Shown: positions 15,284 through 24,703, counted from the stretch's first letter. The stretch is 64,000 nucleotides of DNA from Methanomassiliicoccus sp. (GCA_012719175.1 JAAYAX010000013.1:62001-126000), one strand, 5' to 3'. Notes: generated by a model not told the origin, from the sequence alone. Numbers and translations: made by a program.

Positions 15284-16582
15284 ATGGCATCCAGCAAGAA
15301 GAAGGTAAATGCTGCTCCCAAGTCTGAAAGGAAGAAGGTAGTGCTCGCGTACTCTGGAGGTCTCGACACCTCCGTCGCCATCCGCTGGTTACAGGATAAC
15401 CACGACCTCGACGTGGTGGCCGTATCCATCGACGTAGGTCAGCCTGGTGATATGGAGAAGAATATAGAACGCGCTAAGTCCATCGGATCGGTGGCCGCAT
15501 ACGCCATCGACGCCCGCGAGGCGTTCGCCGAGGACTACGTATGGCCATCCTTGAAGGCCAATGCGCTGTACCAGGGCATCTACCCTCTGTCCACGGCTAT
15601 CGCCCGGCCTCTGATAGCCAAGCTGCTGGTGGATGTGGCGAAGAAGGAGGGGGCGGACTTTATCGCCCACGGCTGCACCGCCAAGGGGAACGACCAGGTC
15701 CGGTTCGATGTCAGCATAGCCGCCCTCGCCCCCAACATCAAGATCTTGGCCCCCATGAGGGAGTGGGTCATGACCCGCGAGGAGGAGATAGACTACGCCA
15801 AGAAGAACAGCATACCTATCCCGGTGAAGAAGGCGTGCCCCTACTCCACCGACGAGAACCTGTGGGGTCGGAGCTGCGAGTGCGGTGTCATCGAGGATGC
15901 CTCCAAGGAGCCGCCCGAGGACTCCCATGAATGGACGGTGTCCCCCCTCAAGGCCCCTGATAAGCCCACGTACGTGGAGATCGGCTTCGTGAGCGGTGTG
16001 CCAGTATCCATCGACGGACGCAAGCTTCCCCCCGTGGAGCTGATCGAAAGGATGAACAAGCTCGCAGGGGAGAACGGCGTGGGCCGCATCGATCATGTAG
16101 AGGACCGCCTGGTGGGCATCAAGTCCCGCGAGACCTACGAGTGCCCGGGCGCGGTGACCCTCATCAAAGCGCACCAGTCCCTTGAGGGCCTGGTCCTGAC
16201 ACGGGATGTCCTGTCGTTCAAGAAGAGCGTCGAGCAGCGCTTCTCCGATCTGGCATACGACGGCCTGTGGTTTTCCCCCCTCATGGACGCCCTCAAAGCG
16301 TTCGTGGAGAGCACCCAGACCTATGTAACTGGCGTCGTCCGTGTAAAGCTGTACAAGGGGAGCGCGGAGGTCGTGGGACGGGAATCCCCGTACTCGCTGT
16401 ACAGCGAGGGGTTGGCCACCTATGCCAAGGGCGATGAGTTCGACCACACCTCGGCTGAGGGCTTCATATACGTCTGGGGCCTGCCGCTGAGGACCGTGGC
16501 CTCTGCCCATAAGGACAAGATGAAGGTGGTGGACGCCAAGGTCGATAAGGCCAAGCCATCTCCCGCCAAGAAGAAAAAGTGA
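15284..16582 (+). CDS. argG: Argininosuccinate synthase
   Basis: About 432 residues. The N-terminal PP-loop VVLAYSGGLDTSVAIRWL binds ATP, and downstream motifs STDENLWGRSCECGVIED and GKGNDQVRF-like (AKGNDQVRFD) are typical. It condenses citrulline and aspartate. A lysine-rich N-terminus (ASSKKKV) and a C-terminal tail ending KAKPSPAKKKK are unusual additions but small. The start was chosen from the box A distance. argH follows 85 bases later, with a pyrimidine-rich run between, so the two may be separately or jointly transcribed. Confidence 0.96.
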   Translation: MASSKKKVNAAPKSERKKVVLAYSGGLDTSVAIRWLQDNHDLDVVAVSIDVGQPGDMEKNIERAKSIGSVAAYAIDAREAFAEDYVWPSLKANALYQGIYPLSTAIARPLIAKLLVDVAKKEGADFIAHGCTAKGNDQVRFDVSIAALAPNIKILAPMREWVMTREEEIDYAKKNSIPIPVKKACPYSTDENLWGRSCECGVIEDASKEPPEDSHEWTVSPLKAPDKPTYVEIGFVSGVPVSIDGRKLPPVELIERMNKLAGENGVGRIDHVEDRLVGIKSRETYECPGAVTLIKAHQSLEGLVLTRDVLSFKKSVEQRFSDLAYDGLWFSPLMDALKAFVESTQTYVTGVVRVKLYKGSAEVVGRESPYSLYSEGLATYAKGDEFDHTSAEGFIYVWGLPLRTVASAHKDKMKVVDAKVDKAKPSPAKKKK

Positions 16583-16667
16583 TGCTTGGAGATCAAACCC
16601 CTTAACCCATCCCTTTTTTATTACTATGTGTTTCTGGAGCTGATGAGGTCCGTGGAGGTCTTGCAGC

Positions 16668-18119
16668 ATGAGCGGTGAGAAGAAGACACTTTGGTCCGGA
16701 AGGTTCAGCGAGGGCGCCTCCCACAGCACCCTGGCGTTCACATCCTCCCTTCGGGACGACAGCCGCCTCGCCAGGTACGATGTCATCGGCTCCCTGGCCC
16801 ACGTGCGCATGCTGGCCCGTCAGAACGTCATCGGCGCCAAGGATGCCAAGGATATCGAGCAGGGCCTCAAGGGCATACTGAAGCAGGTCGAGGAGCGGAC
16901 ACTTCCCATCCAGCAGGACCTGGAGGACATTCACTCCAACATCGAGTTCATTCTCACCGACCGCATCCAGGACGCCGGCGCAAGGCTGCACACGGGCCGC
17001 AGCAGGAACGACCAGGTGGTGACGGACGTACGCATGTTCCTCCGCGATGCCACCCTGGACACCATCGAGACCATCATGATGCTGGAGAAGGGGCTGATGG
17101 AGCGGGCGGAGGCCTACCACGACGTGATACTCCCCGGCTTCACCCACGTCCAGCATGCGCAGCCGGTGACGGTAGGGCACTGGATGATGGCCCATCTTCA
17201 GCGCCTGCAGCGTGATGCTGGGCGCTTCATCGATTCCTACGAGCGGCTCAACATCTGCCCCCTGGGATCGGCCGCACTGGCCGGAACGACCTACAACATC
17301 GACAGGACATACACGGCACAGCTGCTGGGCTTCGAGGCTCCCTGCTCCAACTCCATGGACGGCGTTTCCGACCGTGATTTCGTGGCCGAGTATCTGTTCG
17401 CCGCGGCCCTGACCGCTGTGCACCTCTCCTCCCTGTGCGAGGAGCTTGTGTACTGGTCCTCGCCGGAGTTCGGCTTCGTGGAGATGGCTGATGCCTATTC
17501 CACCGGAAGCAGCATCATGCCCCAGAAGAAGAACCCCGATGTCGCGGAACTGACCCGGGGCCGTGCCGGGGCGGCTCTAGGGGACCTCGTCAGCATTATG
17601 GTGACGATGAAAGGCCTTCCTACCGCCTACAACCGGGACCTGCAGGAGGACAAACCCGCCCTCTTCGCTTCCTACGACCGCCTGATCCCCTGCCTGCGCA
17701 TGACCACATCCATGATCTCCACCATGAAGATCAACGCGGAGAGGATGTTCCAGGCATGCCAGGAAGGTTTCCTCAACGCCACTGACCTCGCGGACTACCT
17801 CGTCGTCAAGGGCCTTCCCTTCCGCAATGCCCACGAGGTGGTGGGGGCGGTGGTCCGCCACGCCATCGAGAGGAAGGGCAGGCTGGAGGACCTGTCGCTA
17901 AAGGAGCTGAAAGGGTTCTGCGACCTGATCGAGGAGGATGTGTTCGAGTTGCTGCCCATCGAGAGGTGCGTGGCCCGCAGAACGTCCCTGGGAGGGACCT
18001 CGCCCCTGGTCTTCGCTCCGCAGGTGGAGCGCGCAAGGTCCGAGATCAAGGCTCAGGCCTCATATGTGGAACGGGAGAGGAAAAGAATAGCGGGCGCGTT
18101 CAGCGCCCTTCTGGAATGA
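16668..18119 (+). CDS. argH: Argininosuccinate lyase
   Basis: 483 residues, with GGAGGT ten bases before the ATG. The lyase superfamily signature GSSIMPQKKNP is intact around residue 285, with HTGRSRNDQV and HVQHAQP earlier giving the catalytic histidine region. It releases arginine and fumarate, the last pathway step. With argC, J, B, D and G nearby, the only missing arginine genes are argF and carbamoyl-phosphate synthase, presumably elsewhere. Confidence 0.97.
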   Translation: MSGEKKTLWSGRFSEGASHSTLAFTSSLRDDSRLARYDVIGSLAHVRMLARQNVIGAKDAKDIEQGLKGILKQVEERTLPIQQDLEDIHSNIEFILTDRIQDAGARLHTGRSRNDQVVTDVRMFLRDATLDTIETIMMLEKGLMERAEAYHDVILPGFTHVQHAQPVTVGHWMMAHLQRLQRDAGRFIDSYERLNICPLGSAALAGTTYNIDRTYTAQLLGFEAPCSNSMDGVSDRDFVAEYLFAAALTAVHLSSLCEELVYWSSPEFGFVEMADAYSTGSSIMPQKKNPDVAELTRGRAGAALGDLVSIMVTMKGLPTAYNRDLQEDKPALFASYDRLIPCLRMTTSMISTMKINAERMFQACQEGFLNATDLADYLVVKGLPFRNAHEVVGAVVRHAIERKGRLEDLSLKELKGFCDLIEEDVFELLPIERCVARRTSLGGTSPLVFAPQVERARSEIKAQASYVERERKRIAGAFSALLE

Positions 18120-18209
18120 GAAGGAGCACTCTCTAAAACATGTTCGATCAACTCTGATGATGTCTGGAGACCGTCGGCAGAAGCGAAACGACCTCGCCCG
18201 AGGCCGCTA

Positions 18210-18581
18210 CTAATCGACTTCCTTGGGGCCCAGGGCGTTCCACTGCAGGGTGTGCTTGACACCGCTCTTCGTTAGGAGCTTGCTGACCTTTTCACTGAGA
18301 CGGACGACCTCGCTGCCCGCAATGTTGGACTTCAGATAGAACTGGTTGCTTCCCAGCGGGAAGATCATGCGCATCCGGCCCTTGCGGTTGTATCCTTCAG
18401 GCTTCTCGTTCTTCCTCAGCGCCTGCTGGTTGATGAAAATGAACATCTGCATGACGTCATCATCGTCCGGCAACTGGTCTGTTTCCTCCAAGAAGACCTT
18501 GAGGATCTCCGGGAACGACTCTGCAAGGTCCTTGTATTGGAAATCGGGCCCGAACATGAAATGCCCGCTGGTCGCCTTCAT
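18210..18581 (-). CDS. Hypothetical protein, 123 residues
   Basis: Not recognised. The protein is soluble, without signal or membrane segments. It mixes alpha and beta predicted elements: FGPDFQYKDLAESFPEILKVFLEET at the start, an acidic loop (LPDDDDVMQMF), a basic strand region (YNRKGRMRMIFPLGSNQFYL) and a final helix (VSKLLTKSGVKHTL). Residue composition matches real archaeal proteins and codon use resembles its neighbours. It is convergent with argH and divergent from thiDN. An AT-rich promoter-like segment (TATTTATAATTTAC) lies just upstream of its start. Confidence 0.7.
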   Translation of the reverse strand: MKATSGHFMFGPDFQYKDLAESFPEILKVFLEETDQLPDDDDVMQMFIFINQQALRKNEKPEGYNRKGRMRMIFPLGSNQFYLKSNIAGSEVVRLSEKVSKLLTKSGVKHTLQWNALGPKEVD

Positions 18582-18689
18582 CGTTTTTTGAAAGGGGGGT
18601 GCGTATTTATAATTTACCGCACCCCGGGGGCCCGGTCCCTCCGGTTAGCGTCCAAGGAGATTAATATCCCCTAATCTGGTCCAGTATGT

Positions 18690-19991
18690 GTGCTGGTAGC
18701 GCTCACGGTAGCTGGCTCCGACTCCCTAGGAGGGGCGGGCATAGAGGCAGACGTCAAGGCCATGGCATCCCAGGGTGTGCATGGGGCGGTGGCCATCACC
18801 GCAGTGACGGCCCAGAACTCATGCCGGGTCGCCAGGATACTGCCCCTGCCCGTGGATGAGATCATCGGGCAGATGGATGCCGTCCTGGAGGATGTCCATA
18901 TATCGGCGGCCAAGACCGGCATGCTGTACTCGGCAGAGATAGCCACGGCCGTGGCCCAGAGACTGGCCTCCACGGATTTCCCCCTAGTGGTGGACCCGGT
19001 CCTGGTAGCGGGCGTGGGAGATGCCTTGGGGCGGGAGGGTCTGGTGGAGGCGATGCGAGAGAGGATCGCGCCGTTGGCCACCATTATCACGCCCAACGTC
19101 CCCGAGGCGGAGGCCCTGACCGGCCTGAGCATATCCACGGACGACGACGTGCGCAGGGCCTGTCGATCCCTGGTAAAGCAGGGGTCGGAGGCGGTCCTTC
19201 TAAAGGGGGGTCATATGGACGGGGACAGGAGCGTGGACACGCTCTATCACCAGGGTAAGTTCCTGCGCCTGGGGTCCCCCCGGGTGGAGGCCCGCGGCCA
19301 TGGTGGGGGCTGCATCCTCTCCTCGTACCTCACGGCCAACCTGGCCAAGGGGATGGGGGTATGGGAGTCCTTCATAGCGTCGCGCGCAGCGATCATGGAA
19401 TCGATAGCCGGCCGCTTCCAGGTGGGGAGGGGCGTGCCTGTGGTGGAACCCATGGGCGGTATCCTGAAGGATGCGCATCGATATCGTGTATCAGCCCGAC
19501 TAAAGGCCTCTGCCGAGAGAGCGGGGGGATCGCTTCCCAGGAGCTGGGTCCCTGAGACCGGAGCGGAGATGGTGTTCTGCCTCCCCGGGGCCACGAACAT
19601 CATGGACGTTTGCGGGACGGCCGTCCCCACCCGTGCCCGGGAGGGCGAGCGTTGCCCGACCTTCGGGGGAGCCCCCCGCCTGTCCGCTGCGGTCTTGGCG
19701 TCGATGATGTACGACGGAGGGATGAGGGCCGGCATGAGCCTGAGATGCACTAGCAGTGTCGTCAACTGGGCGAGGCGCGCGGGCCTGAGCATCGGTACAT
19801 ACCGGCGTAGGATGGGTACCGGAGACATCACCCGCTGTGAAAGAGAGGCGATGGAAGACCTAATAAACGTCCTTGGATGTGTCCCCGATGTTGCCTGTGA
19901 CCGGGGTGGCCCGGGAACGGAGCCCCTGGTCCGGGTGCTAGCCTCCAGCCCCGAAGAGCTGGTCAGCAGGATCGAGAAAGCCCTACGATGA
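18690..19991 (+). CDS. thiDN: Bifunctional HMP(-P) kinase / thiamine-phosphate synthase (ThiD-ThiN fusion)
   Basis: 433 residues starting with GTG 27 bases after TTAATAT, implying a leaderless mRNA. Residues about 1-255 are ThiD: VAGSDSLGGAGIEADVKA at the start and the anion-hole motif HGGGC near residue 207, where HGTGC is usual. Residues about 265-433 are the archaeal ThiN domain (PETGAEMVFCLPGATN, TRAREGERCPTFGGAPR), which joins HMP pyrophosphate to the thiazole phosphate in organisms lacking ThiE. Thus one protein phosphorylates the pyrimidine twice and makes thiamine phosphate. The glycosyltransferase gene starts nine bases downstream. Confidence 0.93.
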   Translation: MLVALTVAGSDSLGGAGIEADVKAMASQGVHGAVAITAVTAQNSCRVARILPLPVDEIIGQMDAVLEDVHISAAKTGMLYSAEIATAVAQRLASTDFPLVVDPVLVAGVGDALGREGLVEAMRERIAPLATIITPNVPEAEALTGLSISTDDDVRRACRSLVKQGSEAVLLKGGHMDGDRSVDTLYHQGKFLRLGSPRVEARGHGGGCILSSYLTANLAKGMGVWESFIASRAAIMESIAGRFQVGRGVPVVEPMGGILKDAHRYRVSARLKASAERAGGSLPRSWVPETGAEMVFCLPGATNIMDVCGTAVPTRAREGERCPTFGGAPRLSAAVLASMMYDGGMRAGMSLRCTSSVVNWARRAGLSIGTYRRRMGTGDITRCEREAMEDLINVLGCVPDVACDRGGPGTEPLVRVLASSPEELVSRIEKALR

Positions 19992-20000
19992 GGATTATCA

Positions 20001-21161
20001 ATGCGAATCGCCATGTTCACGGACACATATCTGCCAGCGCGCGATGGGGTGGTCAGCTCCATATTGCTGACCAAGGCGCAGCTGGAACGCATGGGCCATG
20101 AGGTCTTCATCTTCGCTCCCGATCCCGGCAACAGCCACAAGGAGGAGGACGTCTATTACTTCCGTTCCCTGAACTACAAGAAGTACCCTGGCTACAACGC
20201 CGCCATCTTCCCTTCCAACAAGTGCGAGATCCTCAAGGAACTGAATGTGGACATAATCCACAATCACGGCCTGCTGTTCATGGCCGTGCGCTCGATGTTC
20301 GCATCACGGACCCTCCACATACCCAACCTGGTGACGTTCCACACCATGCTCACAGATGCGGCCAAGTTCTATTCCCCCATCGACGTCCCCGATTGGATGT
20401 TGACCAGGCCGTTCTGGTTCTATCTGCGGGAGCTCTTGGAGCGGGCGGATGCGGTGGTCGCTCCCACCAACGCCATCAAGAACGAGCTTTTGTCCTACGC
20501 GCCCAGCATGAACCGCGTCGAGGTCATCCCTACCGGGGTGGACACCACCCGCTTCAATCCTGACGTGGACGGGGCCGCCTTCAGGGAGAGGTTCGGTCTC
20601 AGGGACAGGAAGGTCCTGATGCACGTGGGGAGGATCGCCAAGGAAAAGAACCTGGACCTCGTCCTTGACGGCTTCTCCCTTCTGTCCAAGGAGGACCCTC
20701 AGGTGAGACTGGTCCTCGTCGGAGAGGGGCCGGCGAAGAAGCACTACCAGGAAATGGTGCATGAGATGGGGATGGAGGACAGGGTTGTGTTCACCGGATT
20801 CGTACCGGATGATGAGCTGCCATCGACGTACGCGGCCTGCGATGCCTTCACCATAGCCTCCAAGTTCGAGACCCAAGGCCTGGCAGCGCTGGAGGCGATG
20901 GCCACAGGAAAGCCCGTGGCGGGCATCAACTTCCGGGCGGTGGCGGAGATGGTCAGGCCAGGTGAGAACGGCTATCTTTTCGAGGAGGACGTGCGATCCT
21001 GCGCGACCGCCATGAGGGAAACCCTGGAACACTCTCAAGAGATCAGCGAGAGCACCCGGCGGTTCGCCCTGGGATACTCCCATGAGAAGAGCGCACAGAA
21101 GCTGGTCGAGCTTTATGAGGCCACCATCGAGCGGAAGAAAATATCGCTGAACGGAAAGTAG
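20001..21161 (+). CDS. GT4-family glycosyltransferase
   Basis: 386 residues with the GT-B fold: an N-terminal domain beginning MRIAMFTDTYLPARDGV and a C-terminal nucleotide-sugar domain with HVGRIAKEKNLDLVL and the family EX7E motif (KFETQGLAALEAMATGKPV). The start and overall sequence resemble diacylglycerol/archaeol glucosyl- or mannosyltransferases. It probably acts at the cytosolic membrane face, transferring a sugar to a lipid or polyprenol. It is second in a run with a membrane protein, another GT4 enzyme and a PAP2 phosphatase. Acceptor unknown. Confidence 0.9.
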   Translation: MRIAMFTDTYLPARDGVVSSILLTKAQLERMGHEVFIFAPDPGNSHKEEDVYYFRSLNYKKYPGYNAAIFPSNKCEILKELNVDIIHNHGLLFMAVRSMFASRTLHIPNLVTFHTMLTDAAKFYSPIDVPDWMLTRPFWFYLRELLERADAVVAPTNAIKNELLSYAPSMNRVEVIPTGVDTTRFNPDVDGAAFRERFGLRDRKVLMHVGRIAKEKNLDLVLDGFSLLSKEDPQVRLVLVGEGPAKKHYQEMVHEMGMEDRVVFTGFVPDDELPSTYAACDAFTIASKFETQGLAALEAMATGKPVAGINFRAVAEMVRPGENGYLFEEDVRSCATAMRETLEHSQEISESTRRFALGYSHEKSAQKLVELYEATIERKKISLNGK

Positions 21162-21190
21162 TTCTAAGACATACGGATTATCTGAAGAAA

Positions 21191-21799
21191 ATGACCGACA
21201 TAGGTACGATGGTCTATGATCTGTTCCAGCCATTAGGACTCTATGGCGGTCTAGTTTGCATTTTCATTCTGTTCTATGTCGATGCCATACTCTTTCCCAC
21301 AGTGCCGGAGCTGTTCACGGTCATCATCTTCACCACCGTGCCATTGAACCCCGGTCCGTCCCTGCTGATGTATGCCGGAGGTGTTCTGGTCACCATCGTA
21401 CTGGCGGAGATCACCGGCGTCATGACCCTATACTTGATAGTGAAACGGGCCAAGGTTCCCGAGCGCATCTGCGAGGTCATCCGTCGTTACCAGGCTTTCC
21501 TGTTCTGCCGGGACGAGCGGATGATCCTGGTTAACCGCATCGCACCGGTGGTTCCCTTCCTGGGGGCGTTCATTGCGGTGACCCAATGGAGCTTGAAGAA
21601 ATCCCTCGCCTTTGTCGTCATCGGGGGAGTGATCAAGTACGGGATCATCCTTGCCCTCAGCGGCATATTCGTCGTCTATTTCTCCCAGGGTACGGCCAGA
21701 GTAGCGACGGTGGTGATGGTTCTCGCCATCATCCTACTGAGCGTGATCGTCTCCTATTACAGAAAGAGGAAGTCGCAAGATGCGTGTGGTACTGCTTAA
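21191..21799 (+). CDS. Polytopic membrane protein, unknown function
   Basis: 202 residues with about five hydrophobic helices. The central segment RIAPVVPFLGAFIAVTQWSLKKSL followed by VIGGVIKYGIILALSG recalls DedA/VTT-type or small-transporter membrane proteins (an amphipathic re-entrant Pro-containing loop), but identity is too weak to name. The C-terminus is short and basic (YYRKRKSQDACGTA). It overlaps the next glycosyltransferase gene by 20 bases, so the two are translated from one mRNA; a role in moving or anchoring a glycolipid precursor is a reasonable guess. Confidence 0.75.
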   Translation: MTDIGTMVYDLFQPLGLYGGLVCIFILFYVDAILFPTVPELFTVIIFTTVPLNPGPSLLMYAGGVLVTIVLAEITGVMTLYLIVKRAKVPERICEVIRRYQAFLFCRDERMILVNRIAPVVPFLGAFIAVTQWSLKKSLAFVVIGGVIKYGIILALSGIFVVYFSQGTARVATVVMVLAIILLSVIVSYYRKRKSQDACGTA

Positions 21800-22844
21800 C
21801 CCATTTCACTACCCTTACATGGGCGGCATAGAGCACCGACTGCATGAGGTGTCCTGCCGGCTCGCCGGTAAGCACGAGATGATCGTCCTGACCTCGCAAC
21901 TGCCGGGCACCTCCGAAGAGGAGGAACGGGATGGTTACCGCATCGTGCGCCTCCCATCGAAGTTCACAGACATCTATAACCCTCCCTTCGTCACCACCCC
22001 CGGGGTCCTGGAGGCACTGGAGGGGCTGGACCCGGACGTGGTGGACTTCCACTACCGGTGGGCCCCATCCTACACCAAGGCCATGAAGCGCTACCGGGGA
22101 AAATGGGTGTTCACCTTCCATAACACCTACGGGGAGGGGCACGGCCTCAACCGCATCCCCAGCCTGATCAATGACGCCCTGTTCTGTCGCATCATAAGGA
22201 AGCGCCGGGTGATCTGCATCACCGAGTTCATAAAGGGCGATCTTCTTAAGCGAGGGTTCGACCCCGCCCTGCTGGATGTCATCCCTCCGGGGATCGAGGT
22301 CCCCCCGGAGGTGGGCACGGAGGGGGATTACATACTCTTCATCGGACGCTTGGTCGGGACCAAGGGCATCCCTTATCTTATCAAGGCCATGGACCAGGTC
22401 GACGGCCGCCTCATCGTTGTGGGGGATGGGCCGGAGAGGGAGCGTCTGGAGTCGGTGGTCCGAAAGGCAGGTGTGGGGGAGAAGGTCACCTTCACGGGAC
22501 GGGTCAGCGAGGAGAGGAAGATAGAGCTGCTCTCCAATTGCAAGGTCTTCGCCATGCCGTCGCTGTTCGAGTCCTATGGCCTGGCAGTGGCGGAGGCCAT
22601 GTCCTACGGCAAACCGGTGGTGGCATCCCGGGTGGGGGGCCTGCCGGAGGCGGTGGGTGACGGCGGTGTTCTCACTCCACCCAAGGACAGCAAGGCCATC
22701 GCCGCGGCCCTCAACCAGCTGCTAAAGGACGATGAGGTCCGAGAGGCCACCGCCCGGCGGGCGCGGGAGCACATCCTGAGATTCTCCTGGGACAACATCG
22801 TGCAGGACGTGGAGGCCGCTTACCGCAGGGTGGCGGAGGAATAG
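21780..22844 (+). CDS. GT4-family glycosyltransferase
   Basis: 354 residues, GT-B fold. The start MRVVLLNPFHYPYMGGIEHRLHEV contains the acceptor-domain glycine loop, and the donor domain shows FIGRLVGTKGIPYLIKAMD and the EX7E motif in FESYGLAVAEAMSYGKPVVAS. It is a second, distinct enzyme from the one at 20001 (different acceptor domain), so the operon could add two sugars in sequence. It overlaps the preceding membrane-protein gene and ends seven bases before the PAP2 gene. Donor and acceptor cannot be identified. Confidence 0.9.
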   Translation: MRVVLLNPFHYPYMGGIEHRLHEVSCRLAGKHEMIVLTSQLPGTSEEEERDGYRIVRLPSKFTDIYNPPFVTTPGVLEALEGLDPDVVDFHYRWAPSYTKAMKRYRGKWVFTFHNTYGEGHGLNRIPSLINDALFCRIIRKRRVICITEFIKGDLLKRGFDPALLDVIPPGIEVPPEVGTEGDYILFIGRLVGTKGIPYLIKAMDQVDGRLIVVGDGPERERLESVVRKAGVGEKVTFTGRVSEERKIELLSNCKVFAMPSLFESYGLAVAEAMSYGKPVVASRVGGLPEAVGDGGVLTPPKDSKAIAAALNQLLKDDEVREATARRAREHILRFSWDNIVQDVEAAYRRVAEE

Positions 22845-22851
22845 TTGCTCG

Positions 22852-23622
22852 ATGTCCTCCACTCTGCCCGCGCTCGCCTTCCTGGCCGCAGGCACCCTCG
22901 CTTTCATGGCCCTGAGCTTGGGTAGGAAGGGTACGGCCGAAGCCCTCAGGAATGCTAAGGAGGAGTGGCCATTCATCCTTCTGCTGCTCTTAGCGTTGGG
23001 AGGAAAGGCCTGGACAGAGCGTTCGATGGTGTCTGCCGCGCCTCCCCTTCTATTGCCTGATGCCTTCCAGCTCCTCGGAGAAGAGGTCTCTGCGATGCAG
23101 TCCTGGCTTCCAGGAGAGCTCGTGTTCCTGTTCTCCTTCCTTTATGTGCTCCTCTTCCCCCTGACATTGGGAACGGCCGCCCTGTGGCTGCTATCTACGG
23201 ACCGCAATAGGTTCCGGACATATTGCACCTCGATGGCCATCGCCAGCATTGTCCTGCTTCTTGCTCATGTTCTGATGCTCTCGACCCGTCCCGCCCTGGA
23301 CCCTTCGTCCGGAGTGAGCCCATTGCTGTACAAGGATAATTTTTGGGGACCCCTATCCGACGACCTGATATCGCGTGGCCAAAGCTTTCCCAGCGGCCAC
23401 ACCACCCTCCTGACCGTGGTCGCCCTGGCGTTGCGGGGCAAAGGGAAGGGAGCAATGGTCGCGCTCATCATTCTAGGTCTGAACATGATCGGCGTGCTCT
23501 ACCTCGGCCTGCACAGGCCCGCGGACGTGGTCGTGGGCCTCCTCCTGGGATGGTTCAGCGTCCTCTCCGGCCGATACCTCCTCAGGAAGTACGAAGGAAA
23601 GTGTTCTAACTTATGGAGATGA
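22852..23622 (+). CDS. PAP2-family membrane phosphatase
   Basis: 256 residues with about six membrane helices. The acid phosphatase signature is complete: STRPALD (first basic motif), SGHTTLL (catalytic His) and GLHRPADVVVG (second His and Asp). Such enzymes hydrolyse lipid phosphates or polyprenyl diphosphates on the outer membrane face. Being last in the glycosyltransferase cluster it may recycle the polyprenyl carrier or finish a glycolipid. Its 3' end overlaps the convergent FKBP gene by 17 bases. Confidence 0.88.
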   Translation: MSSTLPALAFLAAGTLAFMALSLGRKGTAEALRNAKEEWPFILLLLLALGGKAWTERSMVSAAPPLLLPDAFQLLGEEVSAMQSWLPGELVFLFSFLYVLLFPLTLGTAALWLLSTDRNRFRTYCTSMAIASIVLLLAHVLMLSTRPALDPSSGVSPLLYKDNFWGPLSDDLISRGQSFPSGHTTLLTVVALALRGKGKGAMVALIILGLNMIGVLYLGLHRPADVVVGLLLGWFSVLSGRYLLRKYEGKCSNLWR

Positions 23623-24478
23623 GAGTAACTATGAAGGTCAGCTCCTTACCGGCCACCTCTCGATCATGATTGATTACGGCCGTCCCGTTGGTCACGTCCA
23701 CGCTCTCCACATAGATCTCGGAGCCAGTGTAGTCGATGCCTTTCTTGGCGAACGCACTGGAGGCGTCCAACTGGTGATGTACAATGATGTTATCACCCGT
23801 GCTGTCGTATGTGGCGTTGATCTGCCATCCCTGGCTTGGATCCGATGAGCTGCCATATGCTTTGTAGTCAGCACCGCCCGAGGGAATGTCGTTGAGGATG
23901 CGGACGTTCGCACCGTCGACGAACAGCACCTGCACGTTCCAACCGTACACCGGATCGGTGTACAGCATGAAGCCGGTAGGGGTGGCGCTGAAGTAGTCCT
24001 CGAAATCACTGATGGACATGGTTCTCTGGACCGGGACCGACTCCGTGAGCTGGAGAGTTATCAGCTTGCTTTCATTAAGCGTATATCCCTCGCCAGCGGG
24101 AATGACTATCGTCCTTGTCTCCCCCTTCTTCATGCCCACGATCCCCTCGCTGAAACCAGTCAGTGTGCCCTGCGAGCCAAGGATGAACTCATATGGCTTG
24201 TAGACGGTCTCGTTGCCCCTGAAGCTGAAAGAGAGCGATTTGGGATTGGTGGTATTGTCTGCAGCCACGGAGTATATCGATGTGTCGAAGACCCTTCCGT
24301 CCGCCAGCTTACCTATGTAGTCGACCTTGACGACATCTCCTTTCTGCGCTGCCCGGTTCTCGCCGGTTAAGAACATGAATGCCCCTATCGATGACGCCAC
24401 CAGCACGATGACGATAACAACGGCGATGAGAGCGTTCTTGCCACTACGATCTTGGGATAAAGCTGACCTCGACCTCAT
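23606..24478 (-). CDS. Membrane-anchored FKBP-type peptidyl-prolyl isomerase
   Basis: About 290 residues from the ATG at 24478, supported by a box A (CATTATAAAT, about 24507-24516) roughly 30 bases upstream. One N-terminal helix (ALIAVVIVIVLVASSIGAFMFL) anchors it, leaving the FKBP domain outside: GDVVKVDYIGKLADGRVFDTS, then VGMKKGETRTIVIPAGEGY. The C-terminal half (about 150-290) is an archaeal extension of beta strands. It likely helps exported proteins fold. It shares no operon with neighbours; the gene is convergent with the PAP2 phosphatase and divergent from thrS. Confidence 0.9.
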   Translation of the reverse strand: MRSRSALSQDRSGKNALIAVVIVIVLVASSIGAFMFLTGENRAAQKGDVVKVDYIGKLADGRVFDTSIYSVAADNTTNPKSLSFSFRGNETVYKPYEFILGSQGTLTGFSEGIVGMKKGETRTIVIPAGEGYTLNESKLITLQLTESVPVQRTMSISDFEDYFSATPTGFMLYTDPVYGWNVQVLFVDGANVRILNDIPSGGADYKAYGSSSDPSQGWQINATYDSTGDNIIVHHQLDASSAFAKKGIDYTGSEIYVESVDVTNGTAVINHDREVAGKELTFIVTLISIS

Positions 24479-24571
24479 AGGAACGTGCCAGTGATTCTGT
24501 TCGCTCGATTTATAATGTGTGGTCTCAGGGGACATTTCCTACACCGTAGTAAGTGCTGGCCAGGACGGGCT

Positions 24572-24592
24572 CGGACCCTTGCTTGCAAGGTC
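24572..24592. other. Strong hairpin in the FKBP-thrS intergenic region
   Basis: GGACC (572-576) pairs with GGTCC (588-592) and TTG with CAA inside, with one bulged C, giving a compact hairpin of about eight pairs. It lies between two divergent genes and outside their predicted leaderless transcripts. No known RNA family was recognised. Confidence 0.3.
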
Positions 24593-24703
24593 CTCACGGC
24601 TTGATCGGAACTTTCACAGATGCCCTCGTGGGGCCAGTGAGGATGCGTAAGCCATTTTTTCCGGAGAAACCGTAAATATACGACAGGTATTAGGAGCGGC
24701 CTG

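Noticed and set aside
15389-16810. Long minus-strand open frame opposite argG
   Set aside because: It mirrors argG, has His/Gly/Leu-biased composition and no motif; a GC-rich shadow.
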